DNA of 64,000 bases, taken from assembly GCA_964213345.1 (NCBI GenBank), contig CAXOVX010000022.1, positions 1-64,000 of the forward strand. Direction: 5' to 3'. This stretch comes from CAXOVX01 sp964213345 (GTDB lineage Bacteria > Pseudomonadota > Alphaproteobacteria > Rickettsiales > Midichloriaceae). Shown here piece after piece: positions 54,555 through 63,644 of this stretch. The translations under genes were made by a program, and so were the position numbers. How positions within the stretch are numbered: the first letter of the stretch is position 1; every line of letters begins with the position of its first letter. Under the pieces are notes generated by a model. The model saw nothing but the letters and a program-made list of their open reading frames with translations. It was not told the DNA's origin and did not search any database.

Positions 54555-55490
54555 ATGAGTAATGGAATTAGCGATCTTTTGATGCATAAAACAGCGTATG
54601 AGGCTGTAGTAGATACAAAAAAAGATATATATAGAATTCAGCAAGCACAAAAAGAAGGAGTGCAAAATACTACTTTCACCTCCATGGAGCCACAAGATGC
54701 CACCAATGCTTTCAGGGCTGAAATAGCACTTGAAGAACATAAGCAGATACTCCAATCTTTGAAATTAGCTGATAGCTCACTAAATACATTGAATCAGTAC
54801 GAAATTCTCTTGAAGCAAATGCTTGAAAATGTTGATGATTTTCAGCACAAAATTGCTATAGCAAATACACCAGCGGGGCGAGCAATTGATATTAAAATGA
54901 CTGCAGAACTTGCACTGACAGGATTGCAAACATTACTTAACACCAGGGTAAGTGGGCAATATATTTTTAGCGGGTCTATGGGCAATACGCAGCCAGTGAG
55001 GGATATCGTTAATATCAGCAATCTTGATGCAGACAGGAAGCCTACAGCTACGTACTACCATGGGGATGATTTTGATATAAGTATGAACGTGGGAAGTCAA
55101 GAATTCAGATATGGTATACAGGCAAACGATCCTGCATTTCAGCAATTTATAGGAGCCTTGCATATTTTTAAAACCCAAAATCGGCAAAGTAGTGGTAATC
55201 TTCCTGGTTTTAATAAAATAACAGAATTATTAAATTCAGCTAGACAAGGATTGTTAAAAATGCAATTTAGGGCTGGAACAGTACATGCTGAAATAAAAAA
55301 AACAAGCACTACAGTAGAGGCAGAATTTCAAGTATTATCCAGGGAATATGAAGTCCTCAATGGCATTAATGACCCGGAGAAACAAGCTCAATTGGTGCTA
55401 GAAATTTCAGAAAATATGACGCGATTAAATTCAATATTTACAATTACAAAACGTATATTAAGTATGTCTTTTGCTGACTATATTAAGTAA
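54555..55490 (+). CDS. flgL: Flagellar hook-associated protein 3
   Basis: Second junction protein, between FlgK and flagellin. The 311 residues are normal length. The N-terminal half has repeated helical segments leading to MLENVDDFQHKIAIANTPAGRAIDIKMTAELALTGLQTLLNTRVSGQYIFSGSMGNTQPV, the flagellin-like signature (NT-SG-Y-FSG). The C-terminal helix reads AEFQVLSREYEVLNGINDPEKQAQLVLEISENMTRLNSIFTITKRIL, where flagellin-type D0 residues are expected. The ribosome-binding site GAGGGGG lies six bases before ATG. A PE-1 element begins at the stop codon. Confidence 0.92.
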   Translation: MSNGISDLLMHKTAYEAVVDTKKDIYRIQQAQKEGVQNTTFTSMEPQDATNAFRAEIALEEHKQILQSLKLADSSLNTLNQYEILLKQMLENVDDFQHKIAIANTPAGRAIDIKMTAELALTGLQTLLNTRVSGQYIFSGSMGNTQPVRDIVNISNLDADRKPTATYYHGDDFDISMNVGSQEFRYGIQANDPAFQQFIGALHIFKTQNRQSSGNLPGFNKITELLNSARQGLLKMQFRAGTVHAEIKKTSTTVEAEFQVLSREYEVLNGINDPEKQAQLVLEISENMTRLNSIFTITKRILSMSFADYIK

Positions 55491-55491
55491 A

Positions 55492-55622
55492 ATACCAGAT
55501 TTCATTTTTTAAATGAACACTAGAAGTACAAGAGTGGGGGTGTGCAGTAAGAGTAGGCTAACATACTGAACCCAGCTGAATCCCACAGTACGACCCCGGG
55601 TATTCAAAAGTGATTTGGTATA
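55492..55622 (+). repeat. PE-1 palindromic element, copy J
   Basis: Starts ATACCAGATTTCATTTTTTA two bases after the flgL stop and ends GTGATTTGGTATA. The interior GAACACTAGAAGTACAAGAG and CAGCTGAATCCCACAGTACG is diverged. It separates flgL from the glutamate dehydrogenase gene. Confidence 0.85.
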
Positions 55623-55764
55623 ATGCTCTAATTTCCCCATTGCGGCGCTATCGTACTTCGTGCCAGTAACGTTCTTCTTGGTTGACATTTGCTCCAACAT
55701 TTATTAGAAGGGCATGTGGATCCAGGGCTGGGTTTATGACAAAATAAATGTTTTAGGATGTTCC

Positions 55765-58344
55765 ATGAATTACGTAAATAAAGTTCAGTTTGAAGACGAT
55801 AACCTAAATAACAAAGATTTATTTGATTCCATGTCTGAGAAAGAGATAATGCTCTTACGTGCTTGCGCAAAATACCTTGTGCAATGTCAATCCCCCAGTT
55901 CTTACGACATAATCACTTTAGCACTTGTTAAATATTCTAGCATTGCTAAAAAATTTATTAAATTTTTTCACGCAAAATTTGGTTGTGAGCATAAATTAAG
56001 TTTTGGTGAAATCAGTCAAATAGTCGCAGAAATCGAATATGAAATTGAAAAAACAGTGCAGGAAAGTACTTTTTCTCCGATATTTCGTGCTTACATAGAA
56101 CTCATATTGGCCATAAAACGTACCAATTATTACAAAGAAGGTAAAGAGCGTTCTATACCGTGTATAGCTCTCAAAATTAGCTCTAACGAACTCTCATTCC
56201 TACCGTTACCAAAATTATATGCTGAAATTTTCGTCTATTCTCCTGATTTTGAAGGTATTCACCTAAGGAATGGGAAAGTAGCAAGGGGTGGAATCAGGTG
56301 GTCAGATCGCTATCAAGATTACCGTACTGAAGTCCTGGGTTTGGTACAAACACAAATAGTGAAAAATGTGATCATCATACCAACGGGAGCAAAAGGTGGT
56401 TTTATCGTAAAAGGAGTAGATTCAAGTCAAAAAGATACCTTTTTTAAAAAGGGCGTAGAGTGTTATCGGGCATTCCTAAGGGGTTTATTAGACATCACGG
56501 ACAATATTGGCAAAGACAGTATTATAGAAAAACCCAAGCAAGTCCATTGTTACGATGAAGACGATCCATATTTAGTTGTTGCTGCAGATAAAGGTACAGC
56601 AAATTTTTCTGATCATGCAAATGCAATTTCTGCGGAGTATAAATTTTGGCTAGGTGATGCATTTGCTTCTGGTGGAGCAAATGGGTACAACCATAAAGTA
56701 ATCGGCATCACTTCGCGTGGTGCATGGATCTCAGGAGTTCAACACTTGACCCGCCTAAATATTGACGTAAACAGAGATTATTTTACCGCAATAGGTATAG
56801 GCGGTATGTCCGGTGACGTTTTTGGTAATGGTGTATTGTTATCGCAAAAAATGAAATTGATAGCAGCTTTCAGTCATGCCTACATTTTTGTTGATCCCAA
56901 CCCGGATGTTGAGGTGAGTTTTAGGGAAAGACGCCGCCTATTCGACATGGATCACTCCCAATGGACAGATTATGATACTAACATAATTTCAGAAGGTGGT
57001 GGTATATTTTTGCGTTCTAGTAAAGTCATCAATATCAGTCAGCAAATGTACGGTGCCCTAGGTATTAATCCAGAGGTCAAAGAAATGGTACCAGAAGAGC
57101 TAATAAGAGCTATATTAAAAGCACCAGTAGATTTACTCATAAACGGTGGGATAGGAACATATGTTAAGGCATCTCGCGAAGATAACCAAACAGTATCAGA
57201 CAAAAGCAATGAAAAACTCAGAATAGATGCAAAAGATCTAAGGGTTAAAGCTGTAATAGAAGGAGCAAATTTAGCTTTTACTCAACTAGGAAGAGTAGAG
57301 TATGCAAGGAATGGGGGATTAATAAACACTGATTTTGTAGATAATTCAGGTGGAGTAGATTGTTCTGATCATGAGGTAAATTTAAAAATTTTCTTTGCTA
57401 CCATGCTGGAAGAAAAAGCAATAACTCTTACAGAGCGCAATGAGTTGTTAACTGCAATGACAGAAGAGGTTGTGCAAGCTGTACTGGAAAATAACTATCT
57501 GCAAAACCAAATACTATCAATTGAAGAAAGTAAGGCCGTAAAACTAACAACAAAGTATCAGCGCTTCATTACTGATTTAGAAAATCAAAAAATATTAAAC
57601 AGGAAACTTGAAAAATTGCCAAATGATGAAGAATTACAAAATATGCTTTCGCAAAGTTTGGGGTTAACAAGGCCGGAAATAGCGATACTTATAGCGTACG
57701 CTAAAAGTCATATGGTAAATATATTAAAAAATATTAATTTTAAAGGAGATAGCTATTTCCAAAAGATTTTGTTCAGCTATTTTCCTAAAGAATTAGTAAA
57801 TGACCAAAAATTTAGTGCTTATATACCAAAACACAAATTAGCTAATGAGATTATCGCAGTAATTTTGACAAATGATTTCGTGAATACTTTGGGATGCTTG
57901 CTATTTTACCAGTTATCCTGTCACAACATGTATGATGCACTATCCGTTATCGAAGCATTTATCGTTACTAAGTATGGACTAAAGTTGGGTCAATGCTGGA
58001 AAGCCGTGGAAGGATTAAGAGGTAAGATCGGCGCAAGCGTTCAGCTTAGGTTATTTGACATTTTACAAAATACAATAGAACAAGGAGTAGGCTGGTTGTT
58101 ATACAATAAACAGAAGTCTCTAGGCCTTTATAGGGGGGGAATAGGCGAATTTGTTGCATTATGCGTAGCAAATACAGAAAATTTAGTGCGAATACATGCC
58201 GGTGGTAACATAAAAACCACAATGCATGATGATGACTTCATTAGTATAATAGATCGCATAAAGCCTTACGTAGACAGCAGCACGTTTGACCTCATGCAAA
58301 TCATACCCACACTCAATAGTGTACTTGAAAACATACTGAGGTAA
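55765..58344 (+). CDS. NAD-specific glutamate dehydrogenase, large type, N-terminally shortened
   Basis: Oxidatively deaminates glutamate to 2-oxoglutarate. The product (859 residues from the ATG at 55765, which has TAGGA upstream; the frame is open from 55714) matches the C-terminal half of the 1550-1650-residue NAD-GDH class. Visible are ARGGIRWSDRYQDYRTEVLGLVQTQIVKNVIIIPTGAKGGF, VVAADKGTANFSDHAN, GGANGYNHKVIGITSRGAW, IGGMSGDVFGNGVLLS and NGGIGTYVKAS, covering the catalytic and NAD-binding domains, then the helical C-terminal region. About 700 residues of regulatory ACT-like N-terminus are missing, and a palindromic element sits just upstream. Confidence 0.85.
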   Translation: MNYVNKVQFEDDNLNNKDLFDSMSEKEIMLLRACAKYLVQCQSPSSYDIITLALVKYSSIAKKFIKFFHAKFGCEHKLSFGEISQIVAEIEYEIEKTVQESTFSPIFRAYIELILAIKRTNYYKEGKERSIPCIALKISSNELSFLPLPKLYAEIFVYSPDFEGIHLRNGKVARGGIRWSDRYQDYRTEVLGLVQTQIVKNVIIIPTGAKGGFIVKGVDSSQKDTFFKKGVECYRAFLRGLLDITDNIGKDSIIEKPKQVHCYDEDDPYLVVAADKGTANFSDHANAISAEYKFWLGDAFASGGANGYNHKVIGITSRGAWISGVQHLTRLNIDVNRDYFTAIGIGGMSGDVFGNGVLLSQKMKLIAAFSHAYIFVDPNPDVEVSFRERRRLFDMDHSQWTDYDTNIISEGGGIFLRSSKVINISQQMYGALGINPEVKEMVPEELIRAILKAPVDLLINGGIGTYVKASREDNQTVSDKSNEKLRIDAKDLRVKAVIEGANLAFTQLGRVEYARNGGLINTDFVDNSGGVDCSDHEVNLKIFFATMLEEKAITLTERNELLTAMTEEVVQAVLENNYLQNQILSIEESKAVKLTTKYQRFITDLENQKILNRKLEKLPNDEELQNMLSQSLGLTRPEIAILIAYAKSHMVNILKNINFKGDSYFQKILFSYFPKELVNDQKFSAYIPKHKLANEIIAVILTNDFVNTLGCLLFYQLSCHNMYDALSVIEAFIVTKYGLKLGQCWKAVEGLRGKIGASVQLRLFDILQNTIEQGVGWLLYNKQKSLGLYRGGIGEFVALCVANTENLVRIHAGGNIKTTMHDDDFISIIDRIKPYVDSSTFDLMQIIPTLNSVLENILR

Positions 58345-58366
58345 AAACCTCACTGAGTTTTTTACA
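58342..58366 (+). terminator. Possible terminator after glutamate dehydrogenase
   Basis: TAAAAACCTCACTGAGTTTT followed by TT: AAAAC and GTTTT pair with TC/GA above, one bulge, ending in a run of T. It overlaps the stop codon. Confidence 0.4.
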
Positions 58367-58370
58367 AAAG

Positions 58371-58543
58371 TAGATTTTTTTCGAAACTCGCTTATCCCGA
58401 TGGAATGCAAGAAACATACGGAGTACAAAACCGCAATGCATTATGCCCAACTACATTTATAACGTATGCATTGTCATACTGCGGGGTTTGAGCATCGAAG
58501 CAACGCTTCATAACAAGAGTACAGAATTACGAAAGAGGTCCAA
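58371..58543. repeat. PE-2 palindromic element, copy 4
   Basis: Starts TAGATTTTTTTCGAAACTCG, continues GATGGAATGCAAGAAACATA and GAGTACAAAACCGCAATGCA, and ends AGAATTACGAAAGAGGTCC. It is longer than the other copies (about 173 bases). It adjoins IS982 copy D. Confidence 0.75.
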
Positions 58544-58547
58544 ACAA

Positions 58548-59451
58548 CCCGAAGAAGGCTAAGGAATGAATAATATAATGCAATAAGATGGAGATATGAT
58601 ATCTGTTTAAAGAAGCTGATAAAGGCTAACAAAGAGGAAATATATGGAAATAGATTTTACGGGAATATATTGTTATGTTGATGATTTTTGCAAAGGATTT
58701 ATAAGTATTTTTTAGTTGGAAATACATTTATAAAAGGCAAGAACAAGGAAAGGCAAGAGGAGTAGGAAGTGCAATATGATCCTTAGTGAGATGGTGACGA
58801 TAATATTAGGCTACCAAGAGAGTAAGTTTAGTTGTTTTAAATATTACTACCGATATGTGTATGTTAAACACTCGTATGATGCGTATTTTGCCTATATTAT
58901 GTATGTTACTGGTATCCAATACTTGAGACATGTAAGGCTCTATGTGGCATTAGACATAAGGTTTTTCGTGGAATTGCTGCAAAAAGTAGAACAAGCACCG
59001 GTTGGTTTTATGGCCTGAAATTACACACAATTTTCAATGATAAAAGCGAATTTGTTTCTATCAGAATTACACCTGGTAATGTTGACGACAGAAAGCCTGT
59101 CTTGACCATGGCAAAAGGCTTATGGGGAAAATTATTTGGCGATAAAGGATATGTCTCAGAAGGATTAGCAACACAGCTGTTAGATCAAGATTTGTTGCTC
59201 ATTACGAAGCTTAAGAAGAACATGAAAAATAAATTATTACTCCTACAAAATAAGTTTTTGCCCTATAAACGTGCAATTGTTGAAACTATTTCCGGCAAAC
59301 TCAAGCAATTTCAAAGACTATGGCACTCTATGTTCACATCCGTAGAAAATGCTTTTTGTAATCTTATGGCTTGCTTGTATCATACCAATTGTCTTACTAT
59401 AAACCCACTATCTCTACCACTATTATCTTGTAAGCTTATCATTACTTTGGG
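58548..59451 (+). mobile_element. IS982-family element, degraded copy D
   Basis: Ends CCCGAAGAAGGCTAAGGAAT and CTTATCATTACTTTGGG are the terminal repeats. Fragments of the transposase in order: MEIDFTGIYCYVDDFCKGF, MILSEMVTIILGYQESKFSCFKYYYRYVYVKH, KVFRGIAAKSRTSTGWFYGLKLHTIFNDKSEFVSIRITPGNVDDRKPVLTMAKGLWGKLFGDKGYVSE (58960-59165), and LKKNMKNKLLLLQNKFLPYKRAIVETISGKLKQFQRLWHS. There is a deletion near 58870 and several frameshifts. Confidence 0.85.
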
Positions 59452-59469
59452 TTTGACAAGTAAGAGGTA

Positions 59470-59600
59470 AGTAGATTTGTTGGGGATAAAAGATACTTTT
59501 AAGGATATTGAAGTAGCTGCAGAGATATCAGATAAGCGGAATAGAAAGGAGATAATTCATAGATTTGATAAAAACCCATATTTAGTTAAATGAAAAATAG
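59470..59600 (+). repeat. Spacer repeat between IS982 copy D and IS630 scrap
   Basis: Shares GATAATTCATAGATTTGATA and neighbouring bases with the complement of 27620-27765, and shares TTTAGTTAAATGAAAAATAG and following with 19915-19945 near IS630 copy 2. It appears to belong to a composite IS982-IS630 unit. Confidence 0.5.
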
Positions 59601-59649
59601 TAGTAATGATGATCAAAAAATATTATATGTATGAAAATTTTCATTTACA

Positions 59650-59790
59650 GTTACTAAGGTAGAGATGATGGGTAGGCCTATAGCAAAGAATTTTTACCAC
59701 CATATTCTCCAGAGCTGAACCACACTGACCATTATTGGTTTAAAATCAAAAATTTCATACGTAAAAATTTGCACCTGATGGACTTAAAAC
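59650..59790 (+). mobile_element. IS630 deletion remnant
   Basis: TTACTAAGGTAGAGATGATG then GGTAGGCCTATAGCAAAGAA is the start of the IS630 transposase (MGRPIAKNF). It runs directly into TACCACCATATTCTCCAGAG, encoding PPYSPELNHTDHYWFKIKNFIRK, a C-terminal catalytic segment. The middle of the gene is gone. Confidence 0.75.
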
Positions 59791-59845
59791 ACTCCGTATA
59801 TTCCTTGCATTCCATTAGTAGGAAGTGAAATTTCGAAAGAAGTTT
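59791..59845. repeat. PE-2 palindromic element, one end (copy 5)
   Basis: ACTCCGTATATTCCTTGCAT then TCCATTAG and GAAATTTCGAAAGAAGTTTA matches the right end of PE-2 copy 1 at 14785-14835. Confidence 0.65.
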
Positions 59846-60069
59846 AATCTTATAGTTGTCTTGTTGTGTGATGAAATGCAAAACAGGATTTCTAGCGCAG
59901 AAATGCCTGGCTGACAGCGGAAGGTATTCCTCCGGTGGTAAAATATCAACGTATCCACCTTTTAGATGGTATGGACTCTGTTTGCATCGTGTTTCTCATA
60001 CATATCTTGGGGTTTTTTTTATAACAAAAAAACCTCTTATAGCGCGAGTGGTCACACTATTACGCACCT

Positions 60070-60090
60070 CAGACTTTCAAAAACAAGTCT
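60070..60090. terminator. Short inverted repeat beyond the lipoprotein gene
   Basis: AGACTT and AAGTCT flank CAAAAACA-type loop sequence, 15 bases past the stop of the minus-strand lipoprotein gene. Further on (about 60010-60040) lies an A/T-arm palindrome GGGGTTTTTTTT with AAAAAAACCTC. Either could end transcription. Confidence 0.3.
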
Positions 60091-60104
60091 AACGAACTTG
60101 ATCT

Positions 60105-60701
60105 TTATCCTTCTATAACATAGGGACTCAACACAAAATCTATTTTTTGCTGCATTTCTGTCGCTAAAATTGATAAAAGATCTTGAACCTGTTCAACTAA
60201 AACATTACGCTGCTCGGCTAGAGAAATTTTCTGTTGCCCAGTTGAAATACTGACAATATCTCGTTTGTTATGCACATCAATTGCAATATTTATGTTATTG
60301 TGAGTGATACCATCTTCTAATAGCAACGATACCCTATAAGAACATAAAAATGCTTTTTTTGCGGTACTGTTTTTTATCTGAGTTATGTTTTCAACTTCTT
60401 CTATTTTTGCCTTGTCTATTGTAATCGTTAATTTCCCTTGAGCACCATGTGCACGCATTCTATAACTCAGCCAATCAATCAATGACTGGCGAGGCAGAAC
60501 ATTAGCAATATTCGTGGTATTTTCGCGCCCTATATCATTATTTATGATCTCTATATTGGCAACATTAAATACAAAATTTTTATTATCTTGTTCTCGTGCT
60601 GCTTTGGGTGCAACCTGTACCTGTTGTACAGTCGTTGTGCAGCCTACAAAAAAGAAAAAAGCAACTATTATGATGAAGAGAGAGACCCTACATGTACTCA
60701 T
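60105..60701 (-). CDS. Lipoprotein of unknown function
   Basis: The 198 residues begin with a lipoprotein signal: RVSLFIIIVAFFFFVGC with the lipobox Cys at 21. The mature part has a beta-strand and helix pattern, including FVFNVANIEIINND, LPRQSLIDWLSYRMRAHGAQGKLTITIDKAKIEEV and a C-terminal helix with VQDLLSILATEMQQKIDFVL. The gene is conserved-looking and its ATG overlaps the stop of the MFS gene by one base (TAATG), implying coupled translation. It is not a family I can name; an outer-membrane or transport accessory role is only a guess. Confidence 0.75.
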   Translation of the reverse strand: MSTCRVSLFIIIVAFFFFVGCTTTVQQVQVAPKAAREQDNKNFVFNVANIEIINNDIGRENTTNIANVLPRQSLIDWLSYRMRAHGAQGKLTITIDKAKIEEVENITQIKNSTAKKAFLCSYRVSLLLEDGITHNNINIAIDVHNKRDIVSISTGQQKISLAEQRNVLVEQVQDLLSILATEMQQKIDFVLSPYVIEG

Positions 60702-62026
60702 TAATTAATACCCCGTACTATTCTTTTTCTTTTTTCATTTACAGCTATGATTATTAAGCCTATCACAGCTGCTCCCATAGCTAGTGGTATAGGCAGAATA
60801 CCCTTAACTAAGGCCTCCTTGGTATAGGCAAAATTTTCTCCAGTGCTAGTAGTAGCAAAAGAGTAAAATGCTACAAGCTTTGCCAGCAAGATATGGAATA
60901 CATAACCAAATATCATGATGATCATGTTAGCGGTGGCATTAGCTAAAGCAACCAACCTAACAGGGGCAAACGTACTAGCCTTATCTATAACAGGTATTTG
61001 ATATGCTGAAGCCAGTCCCACAGAAAACAGGGCAACGCATAAAAATTTCACTTCAGATCCAAATATACTAAACGAAATGTTCCCTTTTCCAGTAAGGAAC
61101 ATGGTAAAGGCTGCCAACATAACAACACCAGATAATATGATGACGCTATAATATGCGCGCGTTTTTTCCACTATAAACCCTAACATAGGAAATCCTATTG
61201 CTGTACCTATAACAATCAAAGTGGCAACGATGCCAGCTTCTTGCTGATTGAAGCCATATATGTTCTGAAAAAACACTCCACCCCATAAATCGGCAAACCC
61301 CTCTAATGGAGCCACCATCAGTCCGCCCATAAGGCTTATTAGAAGTATGTTGCGATTACATAAAACAGCTTTGAGATCCGCCATTAAGCTGTTTTTCTTA
61401 CCCTCATTGCACTCTACTTCGTCCTGTACGTAATTTTTAGCATAAATTATCTCCAACTTATCGTTATTAGGTATGATGAAATACGCGATAAATGCTAAAA
61501 CAACCCCGCCTAATACTAGTACTCCAAGTACGGAATGGAAATCGAACTTATATACTAGTGCGCTAAAAGAACTACCACTGCATATCGTACTTACTATCAT
61601 TCCCATGGTAACCATAAGGCCTAACATTAAACTAAATTTCGATTCACCAAAGCAAACTCTGATGAGTTTCATTGCACCTATCGCTGATGCTGCAGATCCT
61701 ATGCTAATCAATACTCGCCCCGTAAACACTAACGCCCATGAATTAGAATATATTATTGGTAGCAGCCCTGCAGCTACCATTAATATGCAAAAACCTAAGA
61801 CTTTCTTAGCTCCCAGTTTATCAACAAGAATACCAATGGGAATATGAGCTAGCACGTAACCAACATAGTATATGCCGGCAAAATGGCCAATTTGCTCAGT
61901 ACTAACGTGAAATTTAGCTATTAAATCATTCATAATAACTCCAGGGAGTAACCTCAACACGTATACATACGCGTAAAACGCAGCTAAAATAACCCAAATT
62001 CCCCAAGATAAAACCACAGGAGCCAT
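60701..62026 (-). CDS. Major facilitator superfamily transporter
   Basis: Polytopic inner-membrane carrier of 441 residues with about 12 hydrophobic segments. The first begins WGIWVILAAFYAYVYVLRLLPGVIMNDLIAKFHVSTEQIGHFAGIYYVGYVLAHIPIGILVDKLGAKKVLGFC, containing the MFS loop 2-3 signature GxLaDrxGxkk in the form GILVDKLGAKK. The second half starts after a charged loop near residue 200 (NYVQDEVECNEGKKNS). Rickettsiales carry many such carriers for host metabolites; the substrate cannot be read from the sequence. Confidence 0.88.
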   Translation of the reverse strand: MAPVVLSWGIWVILAAFYAYVYVLRLLPGVIMNDLIAKFHVSTEQIGHFAGIYYVGYVLAHIPIGILVDKLGAKKVLGFCILMVAAGLLPIIYSNSWALVFTGRVLISIGSAASAIGAMKLIRVCFGESKFSLMLGLMVTMGMIVSTICSGSSFSALVYKFDFHSVLGVLVLGGVVLAFIAYFIIPNNDKLEIIYAKNYVQDEVECNEGKKNSLMADLKAVLCNRNILLISLMGGLMVAPLEGFADLWGGVFFQNIYGFNQQEAGIVATLIVIGTAIGFPMLGFIVEKTRAYYSVIILSGVVMLAAFTMFLTGKGNISFSIFGSEVKFLCVALFSVGLASAYQIPVIDKASTFAPVRLVALANATANMIIMIFGYVFHILLAKLVAFYSFATTSTGENFAYTKEALVKGILPIPLAMGAAVIGLIIIAVNEKRKRIVRGIN

Positions 62027-62142
62027 ATTTCTACCTATCCATAACCTAAAAGACGCTATTTCCTCAAAACAAAGACTGGATTGTATAACACACGAATCAT
62101 CTAGTAAAGAAGCATTTTACATGTACTGGAAAATCAAAGCTT

Positions 62143-63345
62143 TCATTTTGAAAAACTCTTTTCTACACTGGCACGATTCTGTTTGGAAAGTTCCCCAAGA
62201 CAGCTCTTCACATTCAAATTTCCAAGAACCTGCTCTGATGTTTGGTTATAAATGCTACCTTTGTTCACTAAGCATATAGAGTCTGCTGCTTCTATACTAT
62301 AAACATTTACATCATATGCTTTTGGAGCTTGGATTTTCGGTACAACAGTGAGCGGAATGCCATCCGAAAATAAGTCAGAAGATTCAACGCATGTCAAATA
62401 AAGTACAGGTCTCTCTGTTTTTTTATAAGTATCATATAATGCCCGGTTAACTCCTGCTACTGAGGTTGAGTCTAGCATTACCACGTCCGCTTTTTCTGGC
62501 AATCCTTTATCAATAAATTGCTGAAGTAGTATCGTTTCTACGCCGCCATAACAACCAGGAATTTTTATCACAGTTGAATTCTTGCCATCCGTCTTATTCA
62601 TCATAACACTCTCATCATAACATTTATAATGCATATCCATTGACACTACATGAACATGATCATATCCCTTGGTAAACCCTGGCTCTTTTTGCCACTGTAC
62701 ATTGCCAGCACCGAGTACAAAATAAAAAAGAATCTTTTTCTCTTCACAATTAACCAATTTCTCGATGTCACTGGATATAAAATCCAAAACTTCACTAAAT
62801 TTCTTCCCTTGCTTACCTTCATTTTTTTCATACTCCTTCAGCTGATTCATCTCCTGCTCAATACTTTTGCTAATATCTGGAAATCGACTGTTAATCGGTT
62901 GTAGATTATTTTTTTCTACCACAATCTTCTGTATATTCTCTAGCAAAGCAGCATCCATAACAGGTTTGACTTTCGTGTAAACTGCCATACCATCTAGTAA
63001 CGCAAAAGCCTGATAGAACCTTCCTATGATTGTCATCACTAATTTGACACTAGGATTCTTCCCGTACGCACTTATTTGTTTTTGTAAATCGTCATAGACT
63101 ACGCAGAATTCGGCGGCCTTAATATCAGACAGCAACCCTACATCTCCAATTCCCTCTTTCGTGCAGATTGCTCTTATATCCCTAAAATACTTTACATCTT
63201 CTACATCTTTTATCAATTTTACACATTGTAAAATATCTTCAACTCCCGGATTCTTGTTATCTTCAAGCACTTGCATTTGCTTCGTTAATTCATTACTTCC
63301 CACGCTCCCCGTATTTTTCATATCGCCGCCCCATTTTTTGCCCAT
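62143..63345 (-). CDS. Unrecognised soluble protein, 400 residues
   Basis: No family recognised. The N-terminal 200 residues are charged and helical (KNPGVEDILQCVKLIKDVEDV). The C-terminal half looks alpha/beta: KILFYFVLGAGNVQW (strand then glycine-rich turn), HVHVVSMDMHYKCYDES, KADVVMLDSTSVAG, RPVLYLTCVESSDLF. That order faintly recalls a Rossmann-like or methyltransferase-like fold, which I hold only as a possibility. No signal peptide or membrane segment. The first ATG is used; a second at codon 9 has GGGGCGGCG before it. Two perfect small palindromes lie just upstream. Confidence 0.6.
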   Translation of the reverse strand: MGKKWGGDMKNTGSVGSNELTKQMQVLEDNKNPGVEDILQCVKLIKDVEDVKYFRDIRAICTKEGIGDVGLLSDIKAAEFCVVYDDLQKQISAYGKNPSVKLVMTIIGRFYQAFALLDGMAVYTKVKPVMDAALLENIQKIVVEKNNLQPINSRFPDISKSIEQEMNQLKEYEKNEGKQGKKFSEVLDFISSDIEKLVNCEEKKILFYFVLGAGNVQWQKEPGFTKGYDHVHVVSMDMHYKCYDESVMMNKTDGKNSTVIKIPGCYGGVETILLQQFIDKGLPEKADVVMLDSTSVAGVNRALYDTYKKTERPVLYLTCVESSDLFSDGIPLTVVPKIQAPKAYDVNVYSIEAADSICLVNKGSIYNQTSEQVLGNLNVKSCLGELSKQNRASVEKSFSK

Positions 63346-63363
63346 TGCAGTATCAAAGTCACT

Positions 63364-63377
63364 GCTACAAGTGTAGC
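63364..63377. promoter_or_regulatory. Palindrome GCTACA-AG-TGTAGC upstream of the 400-residue gene
   Basis: Perfect six-base arms around a two-base centre, 19 bases upstream of the minus-strand start. Size and symmetry suit a dimeric regulator, or may be chance. Confidence 0.35.
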
Positions 63378-63395
63378 ATTCACCTAACGTGAAGT

Positions 63396-63410
63396 TGATA
63401 CTAAGTATCA
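63396..63410. promoter_or_regulatory. Palindrome TGATACT-A-AGTATCA upstream of the 400-residue gene
   Basis: Perfect seven-base arms around one base, 51 bases upstream of the same start. Together with the neighbouring palindrome it is a candidate operator region. Confidence 0.35.
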
Positions 63411-63644
63411 GTAACCCCCGTAAAAGTGACCGTCAACCTATAGTGTAGAAATTTGAGTATGATTTGCGAAAAATGACAACGAAATATTGCATATTGTTGA
63501 AATAAAGATGCACTACAAGTAAAAAAATGCTCTAAATTGGTGAACGGGGGGCTGTTGGGGGAGAACAAATCCCCCATGCAGGTTATTAACGATAATTTTT
63601 TGGTGCCTACACCTTTCCTTGCACTAAATACTTATTTCGTTTTC

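Noticed and set aside
59856..60092. Open frame of 78 codons after the IS cluster
   Set aside because: No family resemblance, no ribosome-binding site, and it contains A/T-run palindromes; probably chance.
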